From Hungatella sp. UBA4396 (GTDB lineage Bacteria; Bacillota; Clostridia; Lachnospirales; Lachnospiraceae), in contig DGRE01000047.1 in the NCBI GenBank assembly GCA_002389905.1, positions 1-64,000 on the forward strand: 64,000 nt of DNA, in the 5' to 3' direction. Each line of letters begins with the position of its first letter. Position 1 is the first letter of the stretch. Shown piece after piece: positions 34,093-41,799 of the stretch. Below the pieces are notes generated by a model. It did not search any database and was not told where the DNA came from. It worked only from the letters and a program-made list of their open reading frames with translations. The position numbers and the translations under genes were made by a program.

Positions 34093-34102
34093 GGGCTGAC
34101 AA
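34086..34102. promoter_or_regulatory. Palindrome over the -35 box of the 3D-domain gene
   Basis: TTGTCA-AGGGC-TGACAA is a perfect 6-bp inverted repeat with a 5-nt spacer covering the -35 hexamer, the layout of a repressor operator. The dispersed 50-nt element begins within its right arm. Confidence 0.45.
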
Positions 34103-34150
34103 GATGAATTTACCCGGAGGGCAAAGAGAAGGCCCCCTGACAGGTGTGAA
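34101..34150. repeat. 50-nt dispersed element, copy B
   Basis: 38/50 identical without gaps to 17561-17610. The outer stem here is TACC (34111-34114) with GGTG (34143-34146). The inner GG-A-GGG pairs with CCC-C-CT across a CAAAGAGA-containing loop. Like copy A it lies upstream of a minus-strand promoter. Confidence 0.6.
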
Positions 34151-34157
34151 AAGGAAA

Positions 34158-34206
34158 TAAAAAACGCTGCAGAAAAGAGGTGAAGTCCGCTTTTCTGCAG
34201 CGTTTT
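34158..34206 (-). terminator. Terminator of the second 3D-domain gene
   Basis: On the minus strand AAAACGCTGCAGAAAAG pairs with CTTTTCTGCAGCGTTTT and runs into TTTATTT. Confidence 0.92.
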
Positions 34207-34219
34207 ATGGGTGCGTATA

Positions 34220-34765
34220 TTAACTTTTTGTAATTTCTTTAACTGCAAAGATTTCAATGGTCTGTCTTCCGAATTGCAGCGCTTCCTGACGGCTGCCAAG
34301 GAAAATATCTACTTTTTTTCCTCTGATGCTGCTTCCGGTGTCTTCCACTGTGTAAACAGTTTCTCCGATCATCACCTTTGTTCCCAGAGGGAGAAGGGTG
34401 AGATCTGCTGATAAAGTGTGTCCTGCCTGGGGGACGGTTCCTGAGTAGGTCAGGGACTGGCTGCCGGTACAACTTGGGCAGTAAGCGGTGGCAGAGAAGT
34501 TTCCTAAGGACTCGCCTTTTTCATAAACAGGTGCCGCCGGTGTTTCCTGAACTGGTTCTTCTTTTTTCTTAATGCCCGGTCCGATTTCTTCAGAAGGGGT
34601 CTCTGTATTGTTCTCTTTGATGGTCTCAGCGGTTTCAAGACTGGCGGACTGTACTGATCCGGCCTGGCTGTTCTCTGTGGCTGCCATAGAAGTCATGGAC
34701 AACAGCAGTACACAAAGGATTGTCAAAACTCCGGTAATTCGTTTCTGTCTTGGAAAGCTTTTCAT
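34220..34765 (-). CDS. Secreted 3D-domain protein, shorter paralogue
   Basis: A 181-residue exported protein with a signal peptide (about 1-28), a Glu/Thr/Pro-rich spacer (about 30-80), and a C-terminal 3D domain with aspartates in LSADLTLLPLGT, VYTVEDTGS and KKVDIFLG. It shares the domain, including the TAYCPSC-type segment (TTAYCPCRQC in its neighbour), with the gene at 33265 but lacks that protein's middle domain. ATG 34765 is preferred because a GAGG site lies about 8 nt before it; a TTG 15 nt earlier is possible. Own promoter and own terminator. A role in wall remodelling is inferred from the domain. Confidence 0.83.
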   Translation of the reverse strand: MKSFPRQKRITGVLTILCVLLLSMTSMAATENSQAGSVQSASLETAETIKENNTETPSEEIGPGIKKKEEPVQETPAAPVYEKGESLGNFSATAYCPSCTGSQSLTYSGTVPQAGHTLSADLTLLPLGTKVMIGETVYTVEDTGSSIRGKKVDIFLGSRQEALQFGRQTIEIFAVKEITKS

Positions 34766-34808
34766 GGATATACCTCGCAATGATGTTGTTTTGGCGTTCT
34801 CAGTTACT

Positions 34809-34836
34809 ATTATATTACAAATATGTTAAATGTCAA
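34809..34836 (-). promoter_or_regulatory. Promoter of the second 3D-domain gene
   Basis: On the minus strand TTGACA (34836-34831), 16-nt spacer, TATAAT (34814-34809). Confidence 0.85.
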
Positions 34837-34934
34837 GAAGATAATGTCAACACCTTGTAACAATTAATAGAAAAATGACAAATGGAAAAGAAAAATGTTA
34901 CAAAAAGTTCACTAAAAATTTTTTCGGTAATGTA

Positions 34935-34963
34935 TTGACAAAAACCAAAAAAAAGAATATATT
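34935..34963 (+). promoter_or_regulatory. hrcA operon promoter
   Basis: TTGACA (34935-34940), 17-nt spacer, TATATT (34958-34963), directly upstream of the CIRCE operator. Confidence 0.92.
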
Positions 34964-34977
34964 ATGAACAGAAGATG

Positions 34978-35004
34978 TTAGCACTCCTAAACGTCGAGTG
35001 CTAA
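34978..35004 (+). promoter_or_regulatory. CIRCE operator (HrcA binding site)
   Basis: A perfect TTAGCACTC-N9-GAGTGCTAA inverted repeat (34978-34986 and 34996-35004). It begins about 15 nt after the -10 box, so HrcA bound here blocks transcription of hrcA-grpE-dnaK-dnaJ. Confidence 0.98.
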
Positions 35005-35035
35005 CAAGAACAACTCAGAAAGGAAGTGGGGCAGT

Positions 35036-36085
35036 TTGAACCAAAAGGATCAGTTGGATGAGCGGAAGGTTACCATATTAAAAGCCATCATCAAAACTTA
35101 TCTGGAAACAGGAGAGCCGGTAGGGTCCCGTACCATTTCAAAGTACACGGATTTACACTTAAGCTCCGCCACTATCCGGAATGAGATGTCTGATCTGGAG
35201 GAGCTTGGATACATTATGCAGCCCCATACCTCTGCAGGAAGAATTCCTTCTGACAGGGGATACCGTTTTTATGTGGACCAGATCATGCAGGAAAAAGAAG
35301 AAGAGGTCACTGAGATCAAGGATATGATGCTAAAGCGTGTGGACCGGGTGGAGCTTCTGTTAAAGCAGATGGCAAAGCTTCTGGCCCAGAACACCAATTA
35401 TGCGGCAATGATCAGCGCTCCCCAGTACCACAGGAACAAATTGAAATTCATCCAGATGTCAAAGGTTGATGCGGAAAGGCTTCTTGTGGTCATTGTGGTA
35501 GAGGGCAACATCATTAAGAATGCCATGATTCCCCTTCGGACAGAATTAAATGAGGAAGGACTTCTGAATCTTAATATTCTTCTTAACAATGCCCTTAACG
35601 GGCTGACCATAGAGGAAATCAATCTCGAAGTGATCAGCAGCTTAAAGATCCAGGCAGGCCCCCACAGTGAAGTGGTGGACCGGGTCCTCACCGAGGTGGC
35701 GGCAGCTATCCGGGGAGATGACGAGGATCTTCAGATTTATACCAGCGGGGCCACCAACATTTTCAAGTACCCGGAATTAAGCGACGGGGAAAGGGCCAGC
35801 AAGCTGATCGGCACCCTGGAGCAGAAAGAGCTTTTACAGGGACTGGTGGATGATGTGAACAGCTCAGAGAGCGGATCAGGTATCCAGGTTTACATCGGTG
35901 ACGAGGCTCCTGTCCAGAACATGAAGGACTGCAGCATTGTAACAGCCAATTATGAGCTTGGCGAAGGCCTGCGGGGAACCATCGGAATCATCGGTCCCAA
36001 GCGCATGGATTATCAAAAGGTGCTCAGCACATTGCGCAATCTTATGACGCAGCTTGATATCATATTAAAAAAAGATGAAAGGTGA
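35036..36085 (+). CDS. hrcA: Heat-inducible transcription repressor HrcA
   Basis: The repressor of class I heat-shock genes, which binds CIRCE and is stabilised by GroEL. The 349-residue length is normal. The N-terminal winged helix (ILKAIIKTYLETGEPVGSRTISKY...SSATIRNEMSDLEELGYI) and the family's dimerisation core are visible. The start is TTG 35036 with AAAGGAAG upstream. A perfect CIRCE site and a consensus promoter lie upstream, giving autoregulation. grpE begins inside or just after its end. Confidence 0.97.
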   Translation: MNQKDQLDERKVTILKAIIKTYLETGEPVGSRTISKYTDLHLSSATIRNEMSDLEELGYIMQPHTSAGRIPSDRGYRFYVDQIMQEKEEEVTEIKDMMLKRVDRVELLLKQMAKLLAQNTNYAAMISAPQYHRNKLKFIQMSKVDAERLLVVIVVEGNIIKNAMIPLRTELNEEGLLNLNILLNNALNGLTIEEINLEVISSLKIQAGPHSEVVDRVLTEVAAAIRGDDEDLQIYTSGATNIFKYPELSDGERASKLIGTLEQKELLQGLVDDVNSSESGSGIQVYIGDEAPVQNMKDCSIVTANYELGEGLRGTIGIIGPKRMDYQKVLSTLRNLMTQLDIILKKDER

Positions 36086-36101
36086 AGGAAGAACATTGAG
36101 C

Positions 36102-36671
36102 ATGGAAGACAAAAAAACAGACGGGATGCCGGCAGACGAGGTTTTGGAAACAGAGGATGTCCTTGACCCTGAACGTGAAATAGAAGGTGAAAAAGCCTGT
36201 GCTGAAGAAGAAACGGAAACCCGGAAAAAGAAAGATCCCAAGGATGAGAAGATCGAGGAGCTGACAGACCGGCTCCAGAGGAATATGGCTGAATTCGACA
36301 ACTTCCGAAAGAGAACGGAAAAAGAAAAATCCGCCATGTTTGAAATCGGGGCAAGGGATATTGTGGAACGTATCCTTCCGGTTGTGGACAATTTTGAAAG
36401 AGGCCTTGCAGCCGTTCCTGAGGAGGAAAAAGGCTCTCCTTTTGCAGAAGGAATGGAAATGATATACAAACAGCTTATGAAAACACTGGAGGAAGCAGGA
36501 GTAAAGCCGATCGAAGCGGTGGGAAAACCCTTTGACCCCAATTTCCATAATGCGGTGCTTCACGTGGAAGATGAGTCTCTGGGAGAAAATGTGATTTCCC
36601 AGGAACTTCAAAAGGGTTATACCTACCGGGACACTGTGGTGAGACATTCCATGGTGCAGGTAGCTAATTAA
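36102..36671 (+). CDS. grpE: Nucleotide exchange factor GrpE
   Basis: Releases ADP from DnaK. About 189 residues, with an acidic, disordered N-terminus, a long coiled coil (about 45-95), and the C-terminal beta-wing with the signature around FDPNFHNAVLHVEDESLGENVI. ATG 36102 is preferred, with AAGGAAG 10 nt upstream; an ATG at 36075 overlaps hrcA and would add nine residues without a ribosome binding site. Second gene of the CIRCE-controlled operon. Confidence 0.95.
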   Translation: MEDKKTDGMPADEVLETEDVLDPEREIEGEKACAEEETETRKKKDPKDEKIEELTDRLQRNMAEFDNFRKRTEKEKSAMFEIGARDIVERILPVVDNFERGLAAVPEEEKGSPFAEGMEMIYKQLMKTLEEAGVKPIEAVGKPFDPNFHNAVLHVEDESLGENVISQELQKGYTYRDTVVRHSMVQVAN

Positions 36672-36727
36672 TAAAATAATAGAAACGATTACATTCACAC
36701 TTTGTTTAATAATAGGAGGAAAAAACT

Positions 36728-38584
36728 ATGGGCAAGATCATTGGTATTGACTTAGGTACGACAAACAGCTGTGTTGCTGTTATGGAAGGCGGAAAGCCGG
36801 TTGTAATCCCCAACAGCGAAGGCGTAAGAACCACACCGTCTGTTGTTGCATTTACAAAGAACGGAGAAAGGCTGGTAGGCGAGCCTGCAAAGCGCCAGGC
36901 TGTGACTAATGCAGACCGGACCATCTCTTCCATTAAGAGACACATCGGTACAGATTACAAGGTATCTGTTGACGGAAAGAATTACAGTCCTCAGGAAATT
37001 TCTGCCATGATTCTTCAGAAGTTAAAGGCAGATGCAGAGGCTTACTTAGGCGAGAAGGTAACAGAAGCAGTTATCACTGTTCCTGCATACTTTAACGATG
37101 CTCAGCGTCAGGCTACCAAGGACGCAGGAAAGATTGCAGGTCTTGATGTAAAACGTATCATCAACGAGCCTACGGCAGCAGCGCTGGCTTACGGACTTGA
37201 TAATGAAAAAGAGCAGAAGATCATGGTATACGACTTAGGCGGCGGTACCTTCGACGTTTCCATCATCGAGATCGGTGACGGTGTTATCGAGGTTCTTTCC
37301 ACCAACGGTGATACACGTCTGGGCGGCGATGACTTTGACAACCGCATTACCCAGTGGATGGTTGATGAATTCAAGAAGGCTGAAGGCGTTGACTTATCCG
37401 GTGACAAGATGGCTATGCAGAGACTGAGAGAGGCTGCTGAGAAGGCTAAGAAGGAACTTTCTTCTGCCACAACTACCAACATCAACCTTCCATTCATCAC
37501 TGCAACGACAGAAGGACCTAAGCATCTGGATATGAACTTAACCAGAGCGAAGTTTGATGAGCTGACTCTGGATCTCATTGAGCGCACTGCAATTCCAGTA
37601 CAGAACGCATTAAAGGATGCAGGAATTACAGCAGCAGAGTTAGGAAAGGTGCTGTTAGTAGGCGGTTCCACCCGTATGCTGGCTGCACAGGAAAAAGTAA
37701 AACAGTTAACAGGCAAAGAGCCTTCCAAGACCTTAAATCCTGATGAGTGTGTTGCTATCGGCGCCAGCATCCAGGGCGGAAAGCTGGCAGGTGATGAAGG
37801 TGCAGGCGATATCCTGCTTCTGGACGTAACTCCTCTTTCCCTGTCCATCGAGACTATGGGCGGAGTTGCCACCAGACTGATTGAAAGAAATACGACTATT
37901 CCTACAAAGAAGAGCCAGATCTTCTCCACAGCGGCAGACAACCAGACAGCGGTTGATATCCACGTGGTACAGGGTGAAAGACAGTTTGCAAGAGACAACA
38001 AGACTCTTGGACAGTTCCGTCTGGACGGAATTCCGCCTGCAAGAAGAGGTGTTCCTCAGATCGAAGTTACCTTTGATATCGATGCAAACGGCATTGTAAA
38101 TGTTTCTGCCAAGGATCTGGGAACAGGTAAGGAGCAGCACATCACCATTACCTCTGGTTCCAATATGTCTGATTCCGACATTGATAAGGCTGTTAAGGAA
38201 GCGGCTGAGTACGAGGCACAGGATAAGAAGCGCAAGGATGCCATTGACGCCAGAAACGATGCAGATTCCATGGTATTCCAGACAGAAAAGGCTCTGGAAG
38301 AGGTTGGAGACAAGGTTGATGCAAATGATAAAGCATCAGTAGAAGCAGACTTAAATGCCTTGAAAGAAGCGATCAACAGAGCGCCCCTTGAAGAGATGAC
38401 CGATGCCCAGGTAGAGGATATCAAGGCCGGAAGAGAAAAGCTGATGAACAGCGCACAGGCCCTGTTTGCCAAGGTTTACGAGCAGGCACAGGCAGGAGCT
38501 CAGGGCGCAGGACCTGACATGGGTGGCCCGGAGGCTTCCTATCAGGACAGCGATGTGGTTGACGGCGACTACAAAGAGGTGTAA
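36728..38584 (+). CDS. dnaK: Molecular chaperone DnaK (Hsp70)
   Basis: The Hsp70 chaperone, 618 residues. The N-terminal ATPase domain starts GKIIGIDLGTTNSCVAVMEG and contains the Hsp70 signatures (VYDLGGGTFDVSIIEIGDG; VLLVGGSTRMLAAQEKVKQ). The substrate-binding domain begins near residue 365 (LLLDVTPLSLSIETMGG), followed by the helical lid and a DVVDGDYKEV tail. AGGAGG precedes the ATG. A compact hairpin with a T-run lies between it and dnaJ. Confidence 0.98.
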   Translation: MGKIIGIDLGTTNSCVAVMEGGKPVVIPNSEGVRTTPSVVAFTKNGERLVGEPAKRQAVTNADRTISSIKRHIGTDYKVSVDGKNYSPQEISAMILQKLKADAEAYLGEKVTEAVITVPAYFNDAQRQATKDAGKIAGLDVKRIINEPTAAALAYGLDNEKEQKIMVYDLGGGTFDVSIIEIGDGVIEVLSTNGDTRLGGDDFDNRITQWMVDEFKKAEGVDLSGDKMAMQRLREAAEKAKKELSSATTTNINLPFITATTEGPKHLDMNLTRAKFDELTLDLIERTAIPVQNALKDAGITAAELGKVLLVGGSTRMLAAQEKVKQLTGKEPSKTLNPDECVAIGASIQGGKLAGDEGAGDILLLDVTPLSLSIETMGGVATRLIERNTTIPTKKSQIFSTAADNQTAVDIHVVQGERQFARDNKTLGQFRLDGIPPARRGVPQIEVTFDIDANGIVNVSAKDLGTGKEQHITITSGSNMSDSDIDKAVKEAAEYEAQDKKRKDAIDARNDADSMVFQTEKALEEVGDKVDANDKASVEADLNALKEAINRAPLEEMTDAQVEDIKAGREKLMNSAQALFAKVYEQAQAGAQGAGPDMGGPEASYQDSDVVDGDYKEV

Positions 38585-38617
38585 ACTAATCTGGTCGGTT
38601 GACGAGACATTGGAAAG

Positions 38618-38644
38618 AGTGTTGTAGTGATACAACACTTTTTC
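38618..38644 (+). terminator. Intra-operon terminator between dnaK and dnaJ
   Basis: AGTGTTGTA (38618-38626) pairs perfectly with TACAACACT (38631-38639) around GTGA, followed by TTTT. It should lower dnaJ transcription relative to dnaK. Confidence 0.8.
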
Positions 38645-38682
38645 CGTGGTTTTCAAGCATGGAGTGAAAGGTAAGACCTAAG

Positions 38683-39822
38683 ATGGCAGAGAGTAAAAAA
38701 GATTATTATGAGATCCTGGGCGTTTCCAAGGATGCGGATGACGCAGCCATTAAGAAGGCCTACAGGGCATTAGCAAAGAAATACCATCCTGACACCAACC
38801 CCGGAGATGCTGCCGCCGCCGAGAAGTTTAAACAGGCTTCCGAGGCCTACAGCGTATTAAGCGACCCGGATAAGAGACGACAGTACGACCAGTTTGGTTC
38901 CGCAGCCTTTGACGGAAGCGGAGGAGCCGGCGGATTTGGCGGATTCGATTTCAGCGGAGCGGATATGGGGGATATTTTCGGAGATATTTTCGGGGATATC
39001 TTTGGCGGCGGAAGGAGAAGCAGCACCCGTTATAACGGCCCATCCAGAGGCGCCAATGTCAGAACCAGCATCCGGATCACCTTTGAGGAGGCTATTTTCG
39101 GCTGCGAAAAAGAAATTGAAATCAATTATAAGGAAGAGTGTGCCACCTGCCACGGAAGCGGGGCAAAGGCGGGAACCTCTCCCACTACCTGTCCCAAGTG
39201 TAACGGAAAAGGAAAGATCATGTATACCCAGCAGTCCTTTTTCGGCCAGGTGCAGAATGTCCAGACCTGTCCGGACTGCGGCGGCACCGGCACCATTATA
39301 AAGGACAAATGTCCGGATTGTTATGGAACCGGGTACAACACCAAGAGAAAGAAATTCAAGGTTACTATTCCGGGAGGAATTGACAACGGTCAGTCCGTCC
39401 GCCTTGGAGGAGCCGGAGAGCCGGGAACCAACGGCGGTGAAAGAGGAGATCTTCTGGTTGAGGCAGTGGTTTCCAACCATCCGATTTTCAAGCGTCAGGA
39501 TACCAGCATTTATTCCACTGTTCCCATTTCCTTTGCAAAGGCAGCATTAGGCGGTCCCATCCGTATCAAGACGGTGGATGGAGAAGTGGAGTATGAGGTA
39601 AAGGCCGGAACCCAGACTGATACTAAAGTACGGTTAAAGGGTAAGGGTGTTCCCTCCCTGCGCAACAGGGCTGTCAGGGGAGATCATTACGTGACGTTGG
39701 TGGTTTCTGTGCCTGAACGGCTGACAGAGGCCCAGAAGGACGCTCTGCGGAAGTTTGACGATGCCATGAACGGGATCGCTCCGGAGGGGGAAAAACATAA
39801 AAAAAAAGGGCTCTTTAAATAG
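38683..39822 (+). CDS. dnaJ: Co-chaperone DnaJ (Hsp40)
   Basis: Delivers substrates to DnaK and stimulates its ATPase. A 379-residue type I Hsp40: J domain (about 5-70, with HPD in KKYHPDTNPGD), Gly/Phe-rich region (to about 115), and four zinc-binding repeats (CATCHGSG, CPKCNGKG, CPDCGGTG, CPDCYGTG). The two C-terminal beta domains complete it. GAAAGGTAAG precedes the ATG. Last gene of the hrcA operon; a terminator-like hairpin follows. Confidence 0.97.
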   Translation: MAESKKDYYEILGVSKDADDAAIKKAYRALAKKYHPDTNPGDAAAAEKFKQASEAYSVLSDPDKRRQYDQFGSAAFDGSGGAGGFGGFDFSGADMGDIFGDIFGDIFGGGRRSSTRYNGPSRGANVRTSIRITFEEAIFGCEKEIEINYKEECATCHGSGAKAGTSPTTCPKCNGKGKIMYTQQSFFGQVQNVQTCPDCGGTGTIIKDKCPDCYGTGYNTKRKKFKVTIPGGIDNGQSVRLGGAGEPGTNGGERGDLLVEAVVSNHPIFKRQDTSIYSTVPISFAKAALGGPIRIKTVDGEVEYEVKAGTQTDTKVRLKGKGVPSLRNRAVRGDHYVTLVVSVPERLTEAQKDALRKFDDAMNGIAPEGEKHKKKGLFK

Positions 39823-39831
39823 GAATTAAGG

Positions 39832-39867
39832 AAGGTACGGCAGGAATTTTTTTGCTGTGCCTTTTCT
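39832..39867 (+). terminator. Terminator after dnaJ
   Basis: AAGG...CAG and CTG...CCTT pair imperfectly around a T-rich loop, followed by TTTTCTTT. Confidence 0.5.
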
Positions 39868-39924
39868 TTCATTGTATTTTCAGGTATAATAATCTTGAAG
39901 AGGCAGCAGGGACGGAGGAATCTT

Positions 39925-40251
39925 ATGGAGAGGCATATGCAGGCAATAAACAGTGCTTTAGAGGTACTTTGCAGTGAATCTTATGAGCCTTATATAGAAG
40001 CGGTTTACCTTTATGGAAGCTGTGGGAGAGGGAATCCAGGGTTTCACAGCGATGTGGATCTTTTAGTACAGTGCAATGAGAAATTTACAGCCGATATCGG
40101 GCGCAGTATAAGAATTCATGCAATGCCTGAGGATTGGAATCTGCCGGATGTGGAACTGAAGTTTGTTTATGGGGAGGGCTGGAAGGCTGGGGAAGATCAG
40201 TTTTCCCGCAATTTGGTAAAGGAAGGAGTTTTGCTGTGGGAAAAGAAGTAA
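39925..40251 (+). CDS. MNT-type nucleotidyltransferase (putative antitoxin of an MNT/HEPN pair)
   Basis: A 108-residue minimal nucleotidyltransferase of the DNA polymerase beta fold. The signature YGSCGRGNPGFHSDVDLLVQ supplies Gly31-Ser32 and the metal residues Asp43 and Asp45; Asp75 or Glu77 may be the third. In studied MNT/HEPN systems this protein is the antitoxin and adds AMP to the HEPN toxin. ATG 39925 follows GGAGG; an upstream TTG reading is unlikely. It overlaps the HEPN gene by 16 nt. A TATAAT at 39885-39890 could be its -10, but the -35 is poor. It interrupts the usual dnaJ-prmA gene order. Confidence 0.82.
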   Translation: MERHMQAINSALEVLCSESYEPYIEAVYLYGSCGRGNPGFHSDVDLLVQCNEKFTADIGRSIRIHAMPEDWNLPDVELKFVYGEGWKAGEDQFSRNLVKEGVLLWEKK

Positions 40252-40640
40252 ATTATTATACTTTTGCTGAAGAGGATTATTTGTTTTTAAAAGCCAATAT
40301 GGAAGAAAAGCGGATAGGGAATGCCATGACAAGCATCGCACAAAATGTATGTGAACGGTATTTAAAGCATGTGATATCTGTTTTTTGTATGGATATAGAT
40401 TGTACGGCAGTTTTAAAAACTCATTCTTTAAGAAAAATATTAAGATTTATGGAGGAGAATCTGCCGGACTTTAAAATCAATAAAAATAAGGTGATTTTGT
40501 CAGATGGATACTATTTTTCATCACGTTATCCGGGAGATGAATCTTTTTTTGCAAATGAGGAAGATGTGGCAATATGCTGGGAAGCAGTTATGGAAACAAA
40601 AAGTGCGGTTGACCGTTATATGGTGAATTATAAAAAGTGA
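40236..40640 (+). CDS. HEPN-domain protein (putative toxin partner)
   Basis: A 134-residue helical HEPN protein. Seen: NAMTSIAQNVCERYLKHVI (about 29-47), the conserved second helix, and KTHSLRKILRFMEENLP (about 61-77), the typical THxL motif. The catalytic RNase motif R-x(4-6)-H is not clearly present: Arg41 and His45 are separated by only three residues. So it may be an inactive or non-RNase HEPN. The start is GTG 40236, 7 nt after GGAAGGAG, which fits the short overlap with the nucleotidyltransferase gene. The gene is visibly more AT-rich than its neighbours, suggesting later acquisition. A strong terminator follows. Confidence 0.75.
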   Translation: MGKEVNYYTFAEEDYLFLKANMEEKRIGNAMTSIAQNVCERYLKHVISVFCMDIDCTAVLKTHSLRKILRFMEENLPDFKINKNKVILSDGYYFSSRYPGDESFFANEEDVAICWEAVMETKSAVDRYMVNYKK

Positions 40641-40664
40641 AACCGGCCGAAAATAATTATAAGA

Positions 40665-40726
40665 AAAACAGGAAATGCGCCATGTGACTGAATGGTTTAG
40701 TCATGAGGTGCATTTCCTGTTTTTAA
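40665..40726 (+). terminator. Terminator after the MNT/HEPN pair
   Basis: AAACAGGAAATGC pairs with GCATTTCCTGTTT, with an inner TGACT/AGTCA stem, followed by TTTTT. Confidence 0.9.
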
Positions 40727-40969
40727 TTGTAAAAAGGTTCCTGTTCTGATTCCAGCGGCCAAGGCGGGTGTGATGGAGTGTAATGCATCAAGGAATTTCG
40801 TTTACTTGATATGTTTTTTGCCTCTGCTGCCGGATCAAAACAAAGTTCCTTTTCATCCGTTCATTAAGTTAATGCACCAGCCATCTTTTTTATTGCATTG
40901 TTTTTCAAAAAAAATTATTTTTTTTATAAAAAAGGGAAACAGCCTTGAATATTCGTTGATTTTATACGC
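40727..40969. other. AT-rich gap with no supported gene
   Basis: Between the HEPN terminator and the TauE/SafE promoter I see no ribosome binding site with a family-like reading frame. A 75-codon open frame at 40770 encodes an unrecognisable hydrophobic, Phe/Lys-rich sequence without a Shine-Dalgarno site. The stretch has poly-A/T tracts around 40905-40935. Confidence 0.5.
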
Positions 40970-40998
40970 TTGCAAGGGGTTTCATTGTATGTTATGAT
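40970..40998 (+). promoter_or_regulatory. Promoter of the TauE/SafE gene
   Basis: TTGCAA (40970-40975), 17-nt spacer, TATGAT (40993-40998), 46 nt before the start codon. Confidence 0.75.
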
Positions 40999-41043
40999 AT
41001 CATATGTTTAAAAAGATGTTCATACCGAAGAAAGGGAAAGCAC

Positions 41044-41790
41044 ATGTATCAATATCTGATTGTATGCCCTTTGGTTTTTCTGGCGGGCTTTGTCGATTCC
41101 ATTGCCGGAGGAGGAGGGCTGATTTCTCTGCCTGCATTTCTCGCAGCAGGAATTCCCCCTCATCTCGCCATAGGCACCAATAAAATGAGTTCCACTATGG
41201 GAACAGTAGTTTCTACGGCCCGGTTTGCAAAGAACGGGTATATCAAAGGTTTTTTGTCTTTGATTGCAGCCGGTTTTGCCATCATCGGCTCCACCATCGG
41301 AGCCCATTTATCCATGCTTGCCGATGAACGAATCTTAAAAGGAATGATGCTTGCCGCCCTTCCGGTAGTTGCCTTCTACGTTCTTAAAAATAAGAATTTG
41401 GGGGATAATGAGGAAGTCAACACTCTTCCAAAGAAAAAAATGTACCTGATCACTATGACAGCCGCATTTATCATCGGCTGCTATGATGGATTTTATGGGC
41501 CGGGCACGGGCACCTTTTTGCTTCTGATTCTGACCGGACTGGTAAAGATGGATGTCAGGTCTGCTTCCGGAACTACTAAGGTAATTAATTTATCTTCTAA
41601 CATTGCAGCGCTGGTCACGTTTTTAATCAATGGAAAGGTTCTGCTTCCATTGGGAATTGCCTCCGGTCTTTTCTGCATTGCAGGCCATTATCTTGGATCA
41701 GGCATGGTGGTAAAAAACGGCTTAAAGGTGGTCCGCCCTGTGATTATGGTGGTGCTGCTCTGTTTGTTTGTAAAGATTATTAAAGGATAA
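41044..41790 (+). CDS. TauE/SafE family membrane permease
   Basis: A 248-residue membrane protein with about eight helices from the TauE/SafE (DUF81) family. Members export sulfite, sulfoacetate or other small anions, but most have no proven substrate. Both internal repeats are visible: GFVDSIAGGGGLISLPAFLAAGIPPHLAIGTNK at the N-terminus and GCYDGFYGPGTGTFLLLILTGLVKMDVRSASGTTK after the centre. AAAGGGAAAG precedes the ATG. It has its own promoter, and prmA follows after 9 nt, so prmA may also be read from here. Confidence 0.87.
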   Translation: MYQYLIVCPLVFLAGFVDSIAGGGGLISLPAFLAAGIPPHLAIGTNKMSSTMGTVVSTARFAKNGYIKGFLSLIAAGFAIIGSTIGAHLSMLADERILKGMMLAALPVVAFYVLKNKNLGDNEEVNTLPKKKMYLITMTAAFIIGCYDGFYGPGTGTFLLLILTGLVKMDVRSASGTTKVINLSSNIAALVTFLINGKVLLPLGIASGLFCIAGHYLGSGMVVKNGLKVVRPVIMVVLLCLFVKIIKG

Positions 41791-41799
41791 GGGATTGCT

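Noticed and set aside
36060..36698. Long minus-strand open frames opposite grpE
   Set aside because: Mirror-frame shadows of the acidic, Glu-rich grpE coding sequence; no start signals.
40770..40997. 75-codon open frame between the HEPN and TauE/SafE genes
   Set aside because: No Shine-Dalgarno site, low-complexity AT-rich sequence and no recognisable domain; it crosses the TauE/SafE promoter.
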